The notes: a model not told the origin generated them from the sequence alone. A stretch of DNA of 64,000 bases from Anaerolineales bacterium (GCA_019187665.1 JABARH010000007.1:1-64000); one strand, 5' to 3'. Positions 34,738 to 43,911 are shown, counted from the first letter of the stretch. Program-made: numbers and translations.

Positions 34738-35700
34738 CTATTTTTGCGCAGATAACCAGCGTTCGCTCAATTGAGTTACAGTTTGAAACCCGATTTCTTC
34801 CAGCCATGATTTGTACATCTCGAACGAGTGCGCCGTCCCGCCGCCGTTTGCCCAGAGGAAGAGGGTGAGGAAGGCGGAGGATTCGGTGGGGGTCTCTTTC
34901 GACATGGGGCAGTCAATGACAAGTGTTCCGTGTTCCGTCAGCGCGGAGTGAATGCGGCGGAAGAGGTCGCGGTTTTGTTCGGCGGTCAGGTAGTGGGTGA
35001 TTTGACCGACGAGGACGGCGTCGAATCCCTCCGCGCCGAGGTTGGCAGAAAAAAGATCAGCGGGGAAAAATGCCGCTTGGGCAGAGACCGCCATCCGTCC
35101 CGCGAGATGCGAAGCGACTTCCAAAACGTCGGGTGAGTCGAGACAGGTCACATGCACGTTGGGCGAAGTCTGCGCGAGGGCGAAACTCTTGATGGCACAG
35201 CCGCAGGCGATGTCCAGAATCCGAAGCGGGCGTTCAGTCGTGATGCCCGCGGCTTTCCACATCTCCAAACTTTTCGGGATGCGCCACGCGCTGTAACTTT
35301 CGAGCCAGGCGTCCTGAACAAAGTTTTCGTTGAGCGAGCGCGGTTTTCCCGTGCGGATGGAGTTGAGGATGCTCTCGAACAGCGCGGGACTGGTGTAATC
35401 GAGAATCATGTCGCCCGCGTAGGCTTCGCGTCCGCGCACGAGGAAGGTTTCGGCGGTGGGCGTGAGGGCGTAGAGGTCGCCGCGTTTATCAAGGATGTGG
35501 ACGGCGCAAAAATAATCGAGCAAGGCTTGGATGGGGAATGAGTCACAGTGACAGGCTTGCGCGACTTGCTCCGCGTTGAATGGAGACGCGGCAAGCGGCG
35601 TGAAGATGTCGAGAGTCAGCGCGAGGCGAATCCATTGGGGTTTGAAGATGCCCCAAAAGAGGTCGCCGACGAAGTTGGGGTTGGGGGTTGGGTTATTCAT
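34738..35700 (-). CDS. O-methyltransferase family 2-like methyltransferase
   Basis: 320-residue methyltransferase with an N-terminal winged-helix dimerisation domain (FWGIFKPQWIRLALTLDIFT, CHCDSFPIQALLDYFCAVHI) and a SAM domain (RILDIACGCAIKSFALAQ, FDAVLVGQITHYLT, LIDCPMS). This architecture fits small-molecule O-methyltransferases. The frame extends 80 codons upstream as basic low-information sequence antisense-like in character, so ATG 35700, 2 bases from the stop of the DinB gene, is chosen. Confidence 0.85.
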   Translation of the reverse strand: MNNPTPNPNFVGDLFWGIFKPQWIRLALTLDIFTPLAASPFNAEQVAQACHCDSFPIQALLDYFCAVHILDKRGDLYALTPTAETFLVRGREAYAGDMILDYTSPALFESILNSIRTGKPRSLNENFVQDAWLESYSAWRIPKSLEMWKAAGITTERPLRILDIACGCAIKSFALAQTSPNVHVTCLDSPDVLEVASHLAGRMAVSAQAAFFPADLFSANLGAEGFDAVLVGQITHYLTAEQNRDLFRRIHSALTEHGTLVIDCPMSKETPTESSAFLTLFLWANGGGTAHSFEMYKSWLEEIGFQTVTQLSERWLSAQK

Positions 35701-35701
35701 G

Positions 35702-36604
35702 TCAGCGACGTTCACTCCGCCAATGGACGGCTTGCGCTTCGATCTGCGAAAGATGTGTGCTTTCGTGGGCGGCGAAGTAACTGACCTGCTGGCGGAGAGT
35801 GACCGTGCCGAACTCTTCATGCTCGCCCACGCGCTCCCAATCGGATGGCGCAAACGATTCCAGTTTGCGGAGCGTCTCCGCGCGCGAGGCGCGATAGGTC
35901 TCGAAGATGTCGCGTGGCGAGGGCGGACGTTCCGATTCATTTTTTGCCCATGCGAAGACGGCTTTCGATTCGAGGATGGGATGCGCCTCTTTGAGGAACA
36001 AGTCCACGCGGAAATCCAGCACGCCCTGCGCGTCGCGCAAGTGACTCAACGTGTTGCGGATCGCCCAGCCGCCGTCGGACGGCGATTGATTCATCGCCTC
36101 ATCGGATAACCCCGCGATGAGTTTCTCCACCACGAGCGGAGTCTGACGCAGGCGTTCCCACGCCGCCTCGGGCTGGAGCGCGTCGAACCAGTAGTTGGGC
36201 ATAAACTTTTGGAAGGTCTCGGCAAATGCGCCGCAAGTTGGGCACGGCTTGGCGGGCGGGACGAGAGTCGCATATCCGCACCCGCGGCAGACGTACGGGT
36301 GAGGCGTGGCGGTGATGGGCGAGAGTTTTCCCTGCGCCATGAACTCCGCGCCTTGTTTCATCGCGGAGAGCAAATCCGCATTGACGTTGAGATGAGATAA
36401 CGCCTCAATCGCTTTTTGAACTTCGGCGGTCAGTTTGTTTGTGTCAGAAGGAATGTCGAGCGGGTGCGTTTCGCGGCGGCACAACGAATCCGCCGCGGCG
36501 CGAGTCAACTTGGCGAGGTTGTATTGTCCCTCCCCTTCCAGCCGCGAAGCGAGGGCAAAGAGATGGATGAGCGTATCTGCCCAGTTTGATCGGTTACCTG
36601 ACAT
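35702..36604 (-). CDS. Zinc-ribbon plus DinB-fold protein
   Basis: 300 residues. An N-terminal helical segment is followed by a rubredoxin-like zinc ribbon (VCRGCGYATLVPPAKPCPTC near residue 103) and a C-terminal DinB four-helix bundle with its three metal-binding histidines suggested by NTLSHLRDAQG and SYFAAHESTHLSQIE. DinB-fold proteins include thiol-dependent transferases and hydrolases of unknown substrate. Both cysteine pairs are intact. Co-directional with the methyltransferase downstream. Confidence 0.83.
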   Translation of the reverse strand: MSGNRSNWADTLIHLFALASRLEGEGQYNLAKLTRAAADSLCRRETHPLDIPSDTNKLTAEVQKAIEALSHLNVNADLLSAMKQGAEFMAQGKLSPITATPHPYVCRGCGYATLVPPAKPCPTCGAFAETFQKFMPNYWFDALQPEAAWERLRQTPLVVEKLIAGLSDEAMNQSPSDGGWAIRNTLSHLRDAQGVLDFRVDLFLKEAHPILESKAVFAWAKNESERPPSPRDIFETYRASRAETLRKLESFAPSDWERVGEHEEFGTVTLRQQVSYFAAHESTHLSQIEAQAVHWRSERR

Positions 36605-36622
36605 GGAGCCTCCTATGGTCTT

Positions 36623-36845
36623 TCAGATTTTTTCAACGATTTTTTTCAATCCATCCCGCAATTGATTTGCAAGACTCGCCAACTCCTCCAACTCGGACTC
36701 GCTCAAGCACGACCACGGCGCGAAAAAGAGACGTTCCGTCTCCGCTTCGACCTCCGCCCGAACCTGCTTGCCCGCCGATGTGATTTGAATCTTCGAGAAT
36801 GTGTTCGCACTCGAATAGCGCAGACCAGATAGATTTGAGATTCAA
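36623..36845 (-). pseudogene. Deleted paralogue of the gene at 38978
   Basis: The 5' end (NLKSIWSALF, from a TTG) matches the start of the intact 299-residue gene at 38978-39877 (MNLKSVWSAL). After a small shift the sequence encodes the matching C terminus (ETERLFF-like segment, PWSCLSESELEELASL, QLRDGLKK). Everything between is gone, about 220 codons, and the pieces are out of frame with each other. It overlaps the stop region of the upstream methyltransferase. Confidence 0.85.
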
Positions 36846-37729
36846 ACGATTTCTCCTTTGGTTGCCAAAGCGAAAAGTACTGGAAACAGTTGATGAATAC
36901 CATCAGGCTGCTTGATTGTTTGAACTTTCTTGAAGATGTCTATCTTGAACCTTTCCAAGCCGTCCGCGCCCACTGCCTGCTCTATTTTCTCCAGCGTCAC
37001 CCGCCCTCCATGAGACCATAACGTGGACCAATATTCCTCTTCGGTGGCGTACACGAAATCCGCAGCTTCCGAAATAATCTGTACATCAATAAAGTCCGCG
37101 TCATTCATGATTGCTTCAAGTCCCTCAGGCGTATCGAACACTGGCTGTGATGCCGATTCGGATTCGGCAACCTCATTTTCTTCGGGTTCAGGAGGAAGAT
37201 ACGTTTTGGCGATATCATCAAACCAAGCCTGTTGCTCCTCGAATGATTTCTCCCATGTTGTCACAACAATTTTCCCGTTGGGTCTCAGGACGCGGCGAAA
37301 CTCAGACATGGCGCGGTCGAGTTGGGGAAAAAAGAAAATTCCGAAAGCGCACAGAACATAGTCAAACGACTCATCGGGGAATTGCAGATGTTCCGCATCC
37401 ATCTGACGCACTTCGGCATTTGGCGATAGACCAAGCCGCGCAAGTTCTTTGGCGGTTTCCTGTACCATCCCTTCGGACAGGTCAATCCCTACGACGCGCC
37501 CCTGTGTTCCAACAGATTTTGCCGCGGGGAAAAGAGCCGCCCCTCTTCCAGTTGCCACGTCAAGCACATGCGCGCCACTTGGAATATGCGCCAGTTCAAC
37601 CAATCGGCGCCCAAAATGAGAAAAGAATCTGGGACCGACATGATCGAATGTATTCGCGACTCGGTCAAAAAGACCCGACACCCGCTGTTTTTGTTGTGAC
37701 GTTTCGGAAGATTCATTGTTGTTCGTCAT
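36842..37729 (-). CDS. UbiE/COQ5-like methyltransferase
   Basis: 295-residue class I methyltransferase. It starts with SGLFDRVANTFDHVGPRFFS, typical of UbiE relatives, then AHVLDVATGRGAALFPAA (motif I), VVGIDLSEGMVQETAKEL, VRQMDAEHLQFPDESFDYVL and LRPNGKIVVTTWEKSF. The C-terminal part differs from menaquinone methyltransferases, so the substrate is probably another small molecule. AGAGGAG precedes the ATG. Confidence 0.9.
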   Translation of the reverse strand: MTNNNESSETSQQKQRVSGLFDRVANTFDHVGPRFFSHFGRRLVELAHIPSGAHVLDVATGRGAALFPAAKSVGTQGRVVGIDLSEGMVQETAKELARLGLSPNAEVRQMDAEHLQFPDESFDYVLCAFGIFFFPQLDRAMSEFRRVLRPNGKIVVTTWEKSFEEQQAWFDDIAKTYLPPEPEENEVAESESASQPVFDTPEGLEAIMNDADFIDVQIISEAADFVYATEEEYWSTLWSHGGRVTLEKIEQAVGADGLERFKIDIFKKVQTIKQPDGIHQLFPVLFALATKGEIV

Positions 37730-37759
37730 AATTCTCCTCTTACTGGGGCGACATTTGCA

Positions 37760-38965
37760 TTATTGGATCAATGGCGCAAAGTGTTGATCGAGCTCTTCGG
37801 CAGATTGTCCAAACTGCTCCGGGGTATAACGATGCACCCCATGTTTATCTTTGGGATGCAGATTCGCAAATGTCTTTAATCGCTCTTCGTATTGGGCGGT
37901 CCATGAAACGCCAAAATGGGCATAGATATCCTTGATGGTTTGGAGAGGGTCGTTGACCATTTGATCGTATTGGACATCCAGGACAGCGTTATTGACAACG
38001 GGATCTTCACGGCATCGCCGTCCACCCTCCAGATAGCAGGTGTACATTTTCTTGTTGGTCTCCGCCATGCGCTTCACGTTGACATTGTGAGTCACAGCCC
38101 GATGAGCGGAGTAGAACATGCTGTTTGCGCTGGTCAGGCAGGTGGTTGGGTCGCGATGCAATTGGATGATTCTGGCATTGGGCACAGCCGATAGCAAAGC
38201 GTCAAGGTGATACGTATGATCGGGCGCTTTCAAAACCAGCCGTTTGTCAGGCGTCGCCTGTTGCTGGACTTTAAGAAGCAAGCCGTATTCCTGGTAGCAT
38301 TTTTTCTGGTCCTGGGCAAAGAACCATTCCGCGTACGAAAAGACAGGAGTCACCACCCAAAACGAAACCGAATGGAAAGTCAGCGCCTGCATCCAGATGC
38401 ACTCCTCCTCCGTGTCTTCGCGGATGACATGCTTCGAATCCATTTCGGGAAATATGGGTCGGCGAAACTGAAGTTCCCAGCGCGTCAATGCCAGGCGATC
38501 GTCTTTTTTTCCGTCAATAGCAAAGGGACGGTAAAGCCGCCACATGGGAATCCCCGTGTTATCAGGATCGGCGGAGAGCATACGCTGTAGAATTGTGGTG
38601 CCAGACCGCGGGACCCCAACGATGAAAAAAGGCGCGTTGATTCCCGAACGGAAAACATCGGGCTTCCGTTTCTGCGCTTCGACAAACAACAACCGCTGGC
38701 TCAGATTACTGAGGAGCACCATGCGAGTGCCAAACCTTCCGAAGAAATGCAGGTTGGCGTCCTTTTCAATGGACTGCAACAACGTGTCGAACCCAGCGCG
38801 GTAATACGGATCGCCAAAATCGCTCAAGCCCGTCTCACGTTCGGCAAGTTGATGCAATCGTTCGGCGTCCATTCTGGTGAGCGGTATCCCCAACTTCTCA
38901 ATACCCGAACCCAGAGCATCGATGATTCTGTACCGCAACGGCATGGGAGCGTAGTTTGGCAACAT
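37760..38965 (-). CDS. Sulfotransferase-family protein
   Basis: 401-residue PAPS-dependent sulfotransferase-like protein (Sulfotransfer_3 group). The 5'-phosphosulfate loop is FFIVGVPRSGTTILQRMLSA near residue 112; ARIIQLHRDPTTCLTSANSM near 265 carries the 3'-phosphate-binding Arg and Ser. LKAPDHTYHLDALLSAVPNA lies between them. Acceptor unknown. It belongs to the run of small-molecule tailoring genes (methyltransferases, acetyltransferase) at 33474-39877. Confidence 0.9.
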   Translation of the reverse strand: MLPNYAPMPLRYRIIDALGSGIEKLGIPLTRMDAERLHQLAERETGLSDFGDPYYRAGFDTLLQSIEKDANLHFFGRFGTRMVLLSNLSQRLLFVEAQKRKPDVFRSGINAPFFIVGVPRSGTTILQRMLSADPDNTGIPMWRLYRPFAIDGKKDDRLALTRWELQFRRPIFPEMDSKHVIREDTEEECIWMQALTFHSVSFWVVTPVFSYAEWFFAQDQKKCYQEYGLLLKVQQQATPDKRLVLKAPDHTYHLDALLSAVPNARIIQLHRDPTTCLTSANSMFYSAHRAVTHNVNVKRMAETNKKMYTCYLEGGRRCREDPVVNNAVLDVQYDQMVNDPLQTIKDIYAHFGVSWTAQYEERLKTFANLHPKDKHGVHRYTPEQFGQSAEELDQHFAPLIQ

Positions 38966-38977
38966 AAGAATCTCCTT

Positions 38978-39877
38978 TCAACTTTTCAATCCATCCCGCA
39001 ACTGACCTGCGAGACTGGACAACTCTTCCAACTCGGACTCATTCAAGCACGACCACGGCAGAAAGAAGAGACGTTCCGTCTCCGCTTCGACCTCCGCCCG
39101 AACCTGTTTGCCCGCTTCGGTGGCTTTGACCACGCCCGAACTTTTTTCCACCACCCACCCGCGCCCGACAAGTTCCTTCACATCCTCCGCGTGGACTTCC
39201 TGCGTCACGCCGCGACGGCTGAGTTTGTTGTGTAATTCATCGAACGTCAGCGCGTCGTTCTGTGAGAGAAAGTCAAGCATTTCCCACGCATGGCCTTCGA
39301 CCTCGCGCGCGCCCCACATGGCGATGTAGCAATCGTCGCGGTGACCTTCCAACAGCAGGAAGTGTGCAACAACGCCATCGAGTGTCGCGAATGTTCCAGC
39401 GCGCTGATAGAGGTCTCGTTTGGCTTTTATCAAGACATGCGCGGGCGGTTCGGGAAAGTTAAAAGCCGTGTCTGAAATTCTGGCGAGAAGATTGCCAAGC
39501 GTCTGCAAAGACTCTTTGGGCATGGGAGCGAGAGCCGCCATCAATTCATTCCCCTCTTTGATGAGTCGAAGCGCGGCGGTTCTTCCCGACTCGGTGGCGC
39601 GATATTTTCCCTGACCATCAGATACCAAATATCCCTGCTGAACTGCGGCGGTCAACCTTTCATCGTTCGCCTGCGCGAGTCCGTATGGAAAACACCGCAT
39701 GAGCTGGGCGATGGTAAACAGATTAGTATCGAACAGCCAAATCGCCTGCACCCAGGTGTAGAAATTGTCAGGCAATGAAAGTTCCTCTGCGGCTTTGTCT
39801 GCGGCGGGATAGGCATAATTGCCAAACAAAATTTCAGAACTTTCTTCGAGCGCCGACCAAACAGATTTCAGGTTCAT
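38978..39877 (-). CDS. SCO6745-like winged-helix protein
   Basis: 299 residues. The N-terminal half is helical (SVWSALEESSEILFGNYAYP, TWVQAIWLFDTNLFTIAQLM); residues 80-110 and 215-275 each look like a winged helix (GYLVSDGQGKYRATESGRTA; LSQNDALTFDELHNKLSRRG with GWVVEKSSGVVKATEAGKQV). The overall pattern agrees with the SCO6745 family, helix-turn-helix proteins without a known role. A heavily deleted second copy lies at 36623-36845, two genes downstream. Confidence 0.75.
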   Translation of the reverse strand: MNLKSVWSALEESSEILFGNYAYPAADKAAEELSLPDNFYTWVQAIWLFDTNLFTIAQLMRCFPYGLAQANDERLTAAVQQGYLVSDGQGKYRATESGRTAALRLIKEGNELMAALAPMPKESLQTLGNLLARISDTAFNFPEPPAHVLIKAKRDLYQRAGTFATLDGVVAHFLLLEGHRDDCYIAMWGAREVEGHAWEMLDFLSQNDALTFDELHNKLSRRGVTQEVHAEDVKELVGRGWVVEKSSGVVKATEAGKQVRAEVEAETERLFFLPWSCLNESELEELSSLAGQLRDGLKS

Positions 39878-39893
39878 GCCTCAACTCCTTTTC

Positions 39894-40541
39894 TCAACTC
39901 AAAGCCAGTTCAATCGCCTGTTCCGTTGACAACGCGCAACCGTCTTCCCACATGGACTGAAAATCCCCGCCCGCCTCTTCCCGCTGTGCAGACAGAAGCG
40001 CGTCATACTCCGCCGTTTCGAATTGCATCCGCGTCAGATGGATGCGTCCGCGCAACGCCTGTGCCGCGCCCAACAGCAGAATCGCATGTTGTGTTTGCGA
40101 GGATTGCGCCAGCGCGTTCGCCAATCCTTCCAGTAATGACGGGAGTTGGCTGACTTCTTTCGAGTCCTTCAAGCGCGATATTCCCTCTCGAAAATGTTTT
40201 TGCGCTTTGGGCAAGTCGCCCTGCGCCAACGCGACGCGCCCCGCCACATCGAGCGCGCCGATTTCCGCCGACATTTCTCCCACCTCATGTAAAACCTTCA
40301 TCGCTTCCTGAACGGTTTCCTCTGCGCGCGCCGCGTCTCCCGCCGTATGGAATGCGACGCAGAACGCATCGCCGATGATTTGGAGGATATGACCGCGCTT
40401 CGATTCAATGGCTTCCTTCAACATGGCGTGATGTTTCTCACGCAGCGACTCCCACCTGTCAGGATGCGCCTGCGCAAGCCTGGTCGAACCTTCGATGTCG
40501 GTGAAGAGGAACGTGACAACGCCAGAGGGTGGGTTGGTCAT
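39894..40541 (-). CDS. Internally deleted cyclase-TPR regulator
   Basis: 215 residues made of two ends of a much larger protein type. Residues 1-72 are the start of a class III nucleotidyl cyclase domain (VVTFLFTDIEGSTRLAQAHP, ILQIIGDAFCVAFHTAGDA), cut before the second catalytic segment. Residues 73-215 are the C-terminal TPR region usually found after an AAA/NB-ARC ATPase in these 900-1100-residue regulators (LAQGDLPKAQKHFREGISRL, HAILLLGAAQALRGRIH). The join is in frame, so a protein may be made, but it cannot form a complete cyclase. Confidence 0.8.
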   Translation of the reverse strand: MTNPPSGVVTFLFTDIEGSTRLAQAHPDRWESLREKHHAMLKEAIESKRGHILQIIGDAFCVAFHTAGDAARAEETVQEAMKVLHEVGEMSAEIGALDVAGRVALAQGDLPKAQKHFREGISRLKDSKEVSQLPSLLEGLANALAQSSQTQHAILLLGAAQALRGRIHLTRMQFETAEYDALLSAQREEAGGDFQSMWEDGCALSTEQAIELALS

Positions 40542-40577
40542 GGTTTTTGACGAGGAGTTGAAGATCGAACTGGCTGA

Positions 40578-40853
40578 TCACAACCGCCATTTTGGCACAG
40601 CGTCGAAAATCGCCCCCACGAATTGGCCCGCATTCTCCCCGACCGCCTTCACGCTAACCAGCCCGCCGCGTCCGCCCGCTTCGAGCGGCAACCTCACATT
40701 GCCGACGGCGATCAGCGCCTCGCGCGAATCGTCGGTGTTGGCCGCGTCATACTCGGCGGCGGGATAAGCGCTTCCAAAAGTGCGCTGGCTGAACAAATCC
40801 CGAATCCGTTTAGGCTGGGCGTCGGCATGGGCATCCTGTGTTGGCTGATCCAT
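40578..40853 (-). CDS. Small hypothetical protein
   Basis: 91 residues starting MDQPTQDAHADAQPKRIRDL, with a C-terminal part that looks folded (ALIAVGNVRLPLEAGGRGGL, VSVKAVGENAGQFVGAIFDA). The frame is open 25 codons further upstream, but this ATG has AGAGG 8 bases before it. No family recognised. Located 36 bases upstream of the cyclase remnant. Confidence 0.55.
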   Translation of the reverse strand: MDQPTQDAHADAQPKRIRDLFSQRTFGSAYPAAEYDAANTDDSREALIAVGNVRLPLEAGGRGGLVSVKAVGENAGQFVGAIFDAVPKWRL

Positions 40854-41167
40854 TTTGCCTCTCCTTTGGCGCAAACCAAGAGACGAATCTGGCAAGACTT
40901 CGGATCGGAGTATTTCCACCCTACCCATATACTTCTAATAGAGCGTTTTGAAAATCATTACCTCAGGTTGCGGCGCTGAAACTGCGTAACGTCGGCCATT
41001 AAAACAGGCATGGAAGACGTTCTCTAATGTTGTCCCAGACGCTCTTCGATCAGCGCTGCGAATGGAAACGCTGGCATCCAGGCGGCGCGGGTTGACGGCA
41101 ATTGTACCGCGAATACGCTGGATGGTCGCTCCCAACGCGGGGAATTTGGACAGGGTCGGCCACCGGT
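40854..41167. other. Gene-free stretch with a degenerate TCTCTA hairpin
   Basis: About 310 bases without a convincing gene. 40990-41040 contains GACGTTCTCTAATGTTGTC, a decayed form of the TCTCTA/AGAGA hairpins found at 42015-42204 and 58428-58458. Nothing else is recognised. Confidence 0.5.
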
Positions 41168-41980
41168 TTAGTCGGACAGCAACGCCGCCATTTGTCTGGC
41201 GATAAACCCTGCCGCGCGTTTGGGATGGAGACGATAGATAAAATCCATGAACTTTGAATCCTGACCGACAAAAACCGAATATTTATCCTTTTCGATCGCG
41301 TCCACGATGATCGCCGCGGCCTTGTCCGGCGCGAGCATCTTGAAAGATTGACGTTGGGAATCTCCCGGTACGTTGAGGGTGTTTCCCACACCGGAGTTAT
41401 TCGCGATGTTCGTGCCGATCGCGCCGGGGAAGATGACCGTTACTCTTACGTTGGTGTTCGAAAGTTCAGAATGAAGCGCCTCGGTCATCAATTTGACCGC
41501 CGCCTTCGACGCGCCGTAGATGCTTTGTCCCGGCACGGGCAGGAATCCGCCCATGCTGGAGACATTGGCGATATGCGCTTCGGGGCGTTTGAGCAAATGC
41601 GGCAGGAAGGTCTTGATCATGTAGAGTGTTCCATAGAAATTAACGCTCATAACGCGCTCGATGGCGGCGTAGTCGAGGTCGTTGATGCGGACGAAGGGCT
41701 GGATGATGCCCGCGACATTGATCAACCCATCCACCACGCCGTATTTGGCGATGATCTGCTCGGGTAGCGCCTCCACCGCTGAGCGGTCGGTGATGTTGAC
41801 GATGTGAGTGGAGAGCCTGTCTTGTTTGCCGCCTGCGAGTTCCGCTGTTTCTTTCAAGCCCGCTTCGCTGATGTCCACCGCGGCAACATGCGCGCCTTTG
41901 GAAAGCAGATTGAGCACCAGTTCGCGCCCGATCCCATTCCCGCCGCCGGTGATGACCATGATTTTGTTTTGTGCCTTCAT
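41168..41980 (-). CDS. Short-chain dehydrogenase/reductase
   Basis: 270-residue SDR. Cofactor motif VITGGGNGIGRELVLNLLSK, AAVDISEAGL (acidic residue after strand 2, favouring NAD), INVAGIIQPF for the NNAG region, catalytic NVSSMGG and YGASKAAVKLM. Substrate unknown. The next gene upstream is a steroid-dehydrogenase-like flavoprotein, so a role with hydrophobic alcohols or ketones is possible. Confidence 0.92.
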   Translation of the reverse strand: MKAQNKIMVITGGGNGIGRELVLNLLSKGAHVAAVDISEAGLKETAELAGGKQDRLSTHIVNITDRSAVEALPEQIIAKYGVVDGLINVAGIIQPFVRINDLDYAAIERVMSVNFYGTLYMIKTFLPHLLKRPEAHIANVSSMGGFLPVPGQSIYGASKAAVKLMTEALHSELSNTNVRVTVIFPGAIGTNIANNSGVGNTLNVPGDSQRQSFKMLAPDKAAAIIVDAIEKDKYSVFVGQDSKFMDFIYRLHPKRAAGFIARQMAALLSD

Positions 41981-42014
41981 GAAATATTTTCAGTAGATCA
42001 CGAAAACCCTGCGT

Positions 42015-42204
42015 AGGTTGCGATCTCTATCGCAACCTGGCGGTAGAGACCGCCAAATACGCGCTTTCGTGAAGTACTGATTTTCCTTGTTGTTTGTGTA
42101 GTCGGCGTTCTCTTACGCCGCGGGTTCGACGCTAGAGAGCGTCTCTTACGCTACGAGCATAGTCAGCGTTCTCTTACGCCGACGGAGACGGTAGAGAACG
42201 TCTC
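42015..42204. repeat. Cluster of six AGAGA/TCTCT hairpins
   Basis: Hairpins with AGAGA or TCTCT in the loop: AGGTTGCGAT/ATCGCAACCT (42015-42038), GGCGGT/ACCGCC (42039-42054), CGGCGT/ACGCCG (42103-42120), GACGCT/AGCGTC (42128-42143), GCGT/ACGC (42166-42179), GAGACG/CGTCTC (42185-42204). They fill the gap between the SDR and flavoprotein genes. Confidence 0.85.
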
Positions 42205-42222
42205 CTACGCGGGGGAAATATG

Positions 42223-43911
42223 CTACGGCAATTTGCCGACGGGGCGGATCTTTCCGCCAGCGATGTGTTTTGCGGCAATGTAGCCAAACGTCATCGCGGG
42301 ACCGATGGTACTGCCCGCCCCGGGGTAGGTGTTGCCCATCACGGCCGCGGAGTTATTCCCGGTCACATACAAGCCTGCGATGACCGAGTCGTCTTCGCGC
42401 AGGACGCGCGCGTGTTCATCCATCACCAGGCCGCCTTTCGTGCCGAGATCGCCCGCCACCATTTGAACGGCATAGAACGGCGGTTTCTCGATGGGCGCAA
42501 GGCATGGGTTGGGTTTCACCGTTGGGTCGCCATAGTAACGGTCATAGGCGCTGTCGCCGCGCTGGAAGTCTTCATCCACGCCGCTGCGCGCGAAGTCGTT
42601 GAAGCGCTTCACTGTTTCCGCAAGAGACTTGGGATCCATGCCGCATTGCTTTGCCAGTTCTTCGAGCGTGTCGCCGCGTTTGAAATAGCCGCTCGTAAAA
42701 TAGGATTCGGGAATCGGCTGCATTGGGAACAGCGTGCCGAAAATATATTTACTGCGATAGCGGCTGTCCATGATGAAAGTTGCGGGGACGTGCGGATTCT
42801 CGGCGGTGTGTTTCTCGTACATGGCGTGGACGACTTCGACATAGGAAGCCGCTTCATTCGTGAACCGTTTACCCGCCGCGTTGACCATGATCGCGCCCGG
42901 GTACGAGCGCTCGCCCACATGGAACATCACCGGCGCGTTCGGCGGGACGCTGGAAGGTCCCCACCAGGCATCCTCCAGCAGGTCGGTTTTTGCGCCGATC
43001 TTCATCCCCAGTTGAATGGCGTCGCCGGTGTTGGCGGGGTTGCCCGAACTCCACTCGTGGTTGACCGGCGCCTTCTGATATTTCTCGCGCATCGCCTGAT
43101 TATGATCGAACCCGCCCGCCGCCAGGACCACGCCTTTGGTCGCGCGGATCCGAACCGGTCTGCCCTCCTTCTCGATAACGATTCCCACACAGGCGCCGCT
43201 CTCGATCACGATCTCTTTCAGCGGCGAGTTCAACCAGAGCGGCACGTTTTCATCTTTGAGCGAGAGGCGTAGCCGCGCGGCCAATGCCTGACCCAACGCC
43301 AGGAGTTTGACCCCGGTCAGCATGTTGAGCAGGGTCCGCGCTCCAACTTTGAGCGCCACCCACTTTCCAGCCCAGGTGGATGTGATCATGCCGAGTTTGT
43401 TGTATTCGCTGGCGGTGAAAGCCAGCCCCGCCGGGATTTTGATTCCCATCGGTCGCAATTTATCGAGGTCCCTGCCTAATTTACTCCCATCGAACGGCGA
43501 GCCTTCGATGGCGCGCCCATCCGCCATGCCGCCGGGTCGTTCGGGATAATAATCGGCGTAGCCTTTCGAGCGGTGGAACCGGACGCGCGAATTGCTCGCC
43601 ATATATTTCACCATCTCAGGCGCGTTTTCAAGATAGGCATCCTGCAAAGATTGCGGCGTGCGCTTGCCTATGGTGTGTTGCAGATAGGTGCGCGCTTTTT
43701 CAAGAGAGTCGTTCAAGCCGTCCCGTTGAAGAAGGTAGTTGTTCGGAATCCACAGCCCGCCCCCGGAAAGAGCCGTCGAACCTCCGTAGTATTCCGACTT
43801 CTCGACCACGAGAACCTCCAGCCCGGCTTGCGCGGCAACCAGCGCGGCGGTCATCCCCCCGCCGCCCGACCCGACGACTACAACATCTTTTGTGTGATCC
43901 CAATTCGTCAT
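42223..43911 (-). CDS. FAD oxidoreductase, 3-ketosteroid dehydrogenase-like
   Basis: 562-residue flavoprotein of the fumarate-reductase/ketosteroid-dehydrogenase group. FAD-binding start VVVVGSGGGGMTAALVAAQA, then VVEKSEYYGGSTALSGGGLW, RATKGVVLAAGGFDHNQAMR, and the C-terminal NTYPGAGSTIGPAMTFGYIA. YADYYPERPGG near residue 120 matches the region holding an active-site tyrosine in 3-ketosteroid-1-dehydrogenases. Those enzymes introduce the 1,2-double bond of 3-ketosteroids; related proteins act on other cyclic ketones, so the substrate is not certain. Confidence 0.88.
   Translation of the reverse strand: MTNWDHTKDVVVVGSGGGGMTAALVAAQAGLEVLVVEKSEYYGGSTALSGGGLWIPNNYLLQRDGLNDSLEKARTYLQHTIGKRTPQSLQDAYLENAPEMVKYMASNSRVRFHRSKGYADYYPERPGGMADGRAIEGSPFDGSKLGRDLDKLRPMGIKIPAGLAFTASEYNKLGMITSTWAGKWVALKVGARTLLNMLTGVKLLALGQALAARLRLSLKDENVPLWLNSPLKEIVIESGACVGIVIEKEGRPVRIRATKGVVLAAGGFDHNQAMREKYQKAPVNHEWSSGNPANTGDAIQLGMKIGAKTDLLEDAWWGPSSVPPNAPVMFHVGERSYPGAIMVNAAGKRFTNEAASYVEVVHAMYEKHTAENPHVPATFIMDSRYRSKYIFGTLFPMQPIPESYFTSGYFKRGDTLEELAKQCGMDPKSLAETVKRFNDFARSGVDEDFQRGDSAYDRYYGDPTVKPNPCLAPIEKPPFYAVQMVAGDLGTKGGLVMDEHARVLREDDSVIAGLYVTGNNSAAVMGNTYPGAGSTIGPAMTFGYIAAKHIAGGKIRPVGKLP

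Noticed and set aside
42220-43272. 350-codon plus-strand open frame
   Set aside because: Antisense to the FAD oxidoreductase; composition dominated by H, R, A and V as in other shadow frames.
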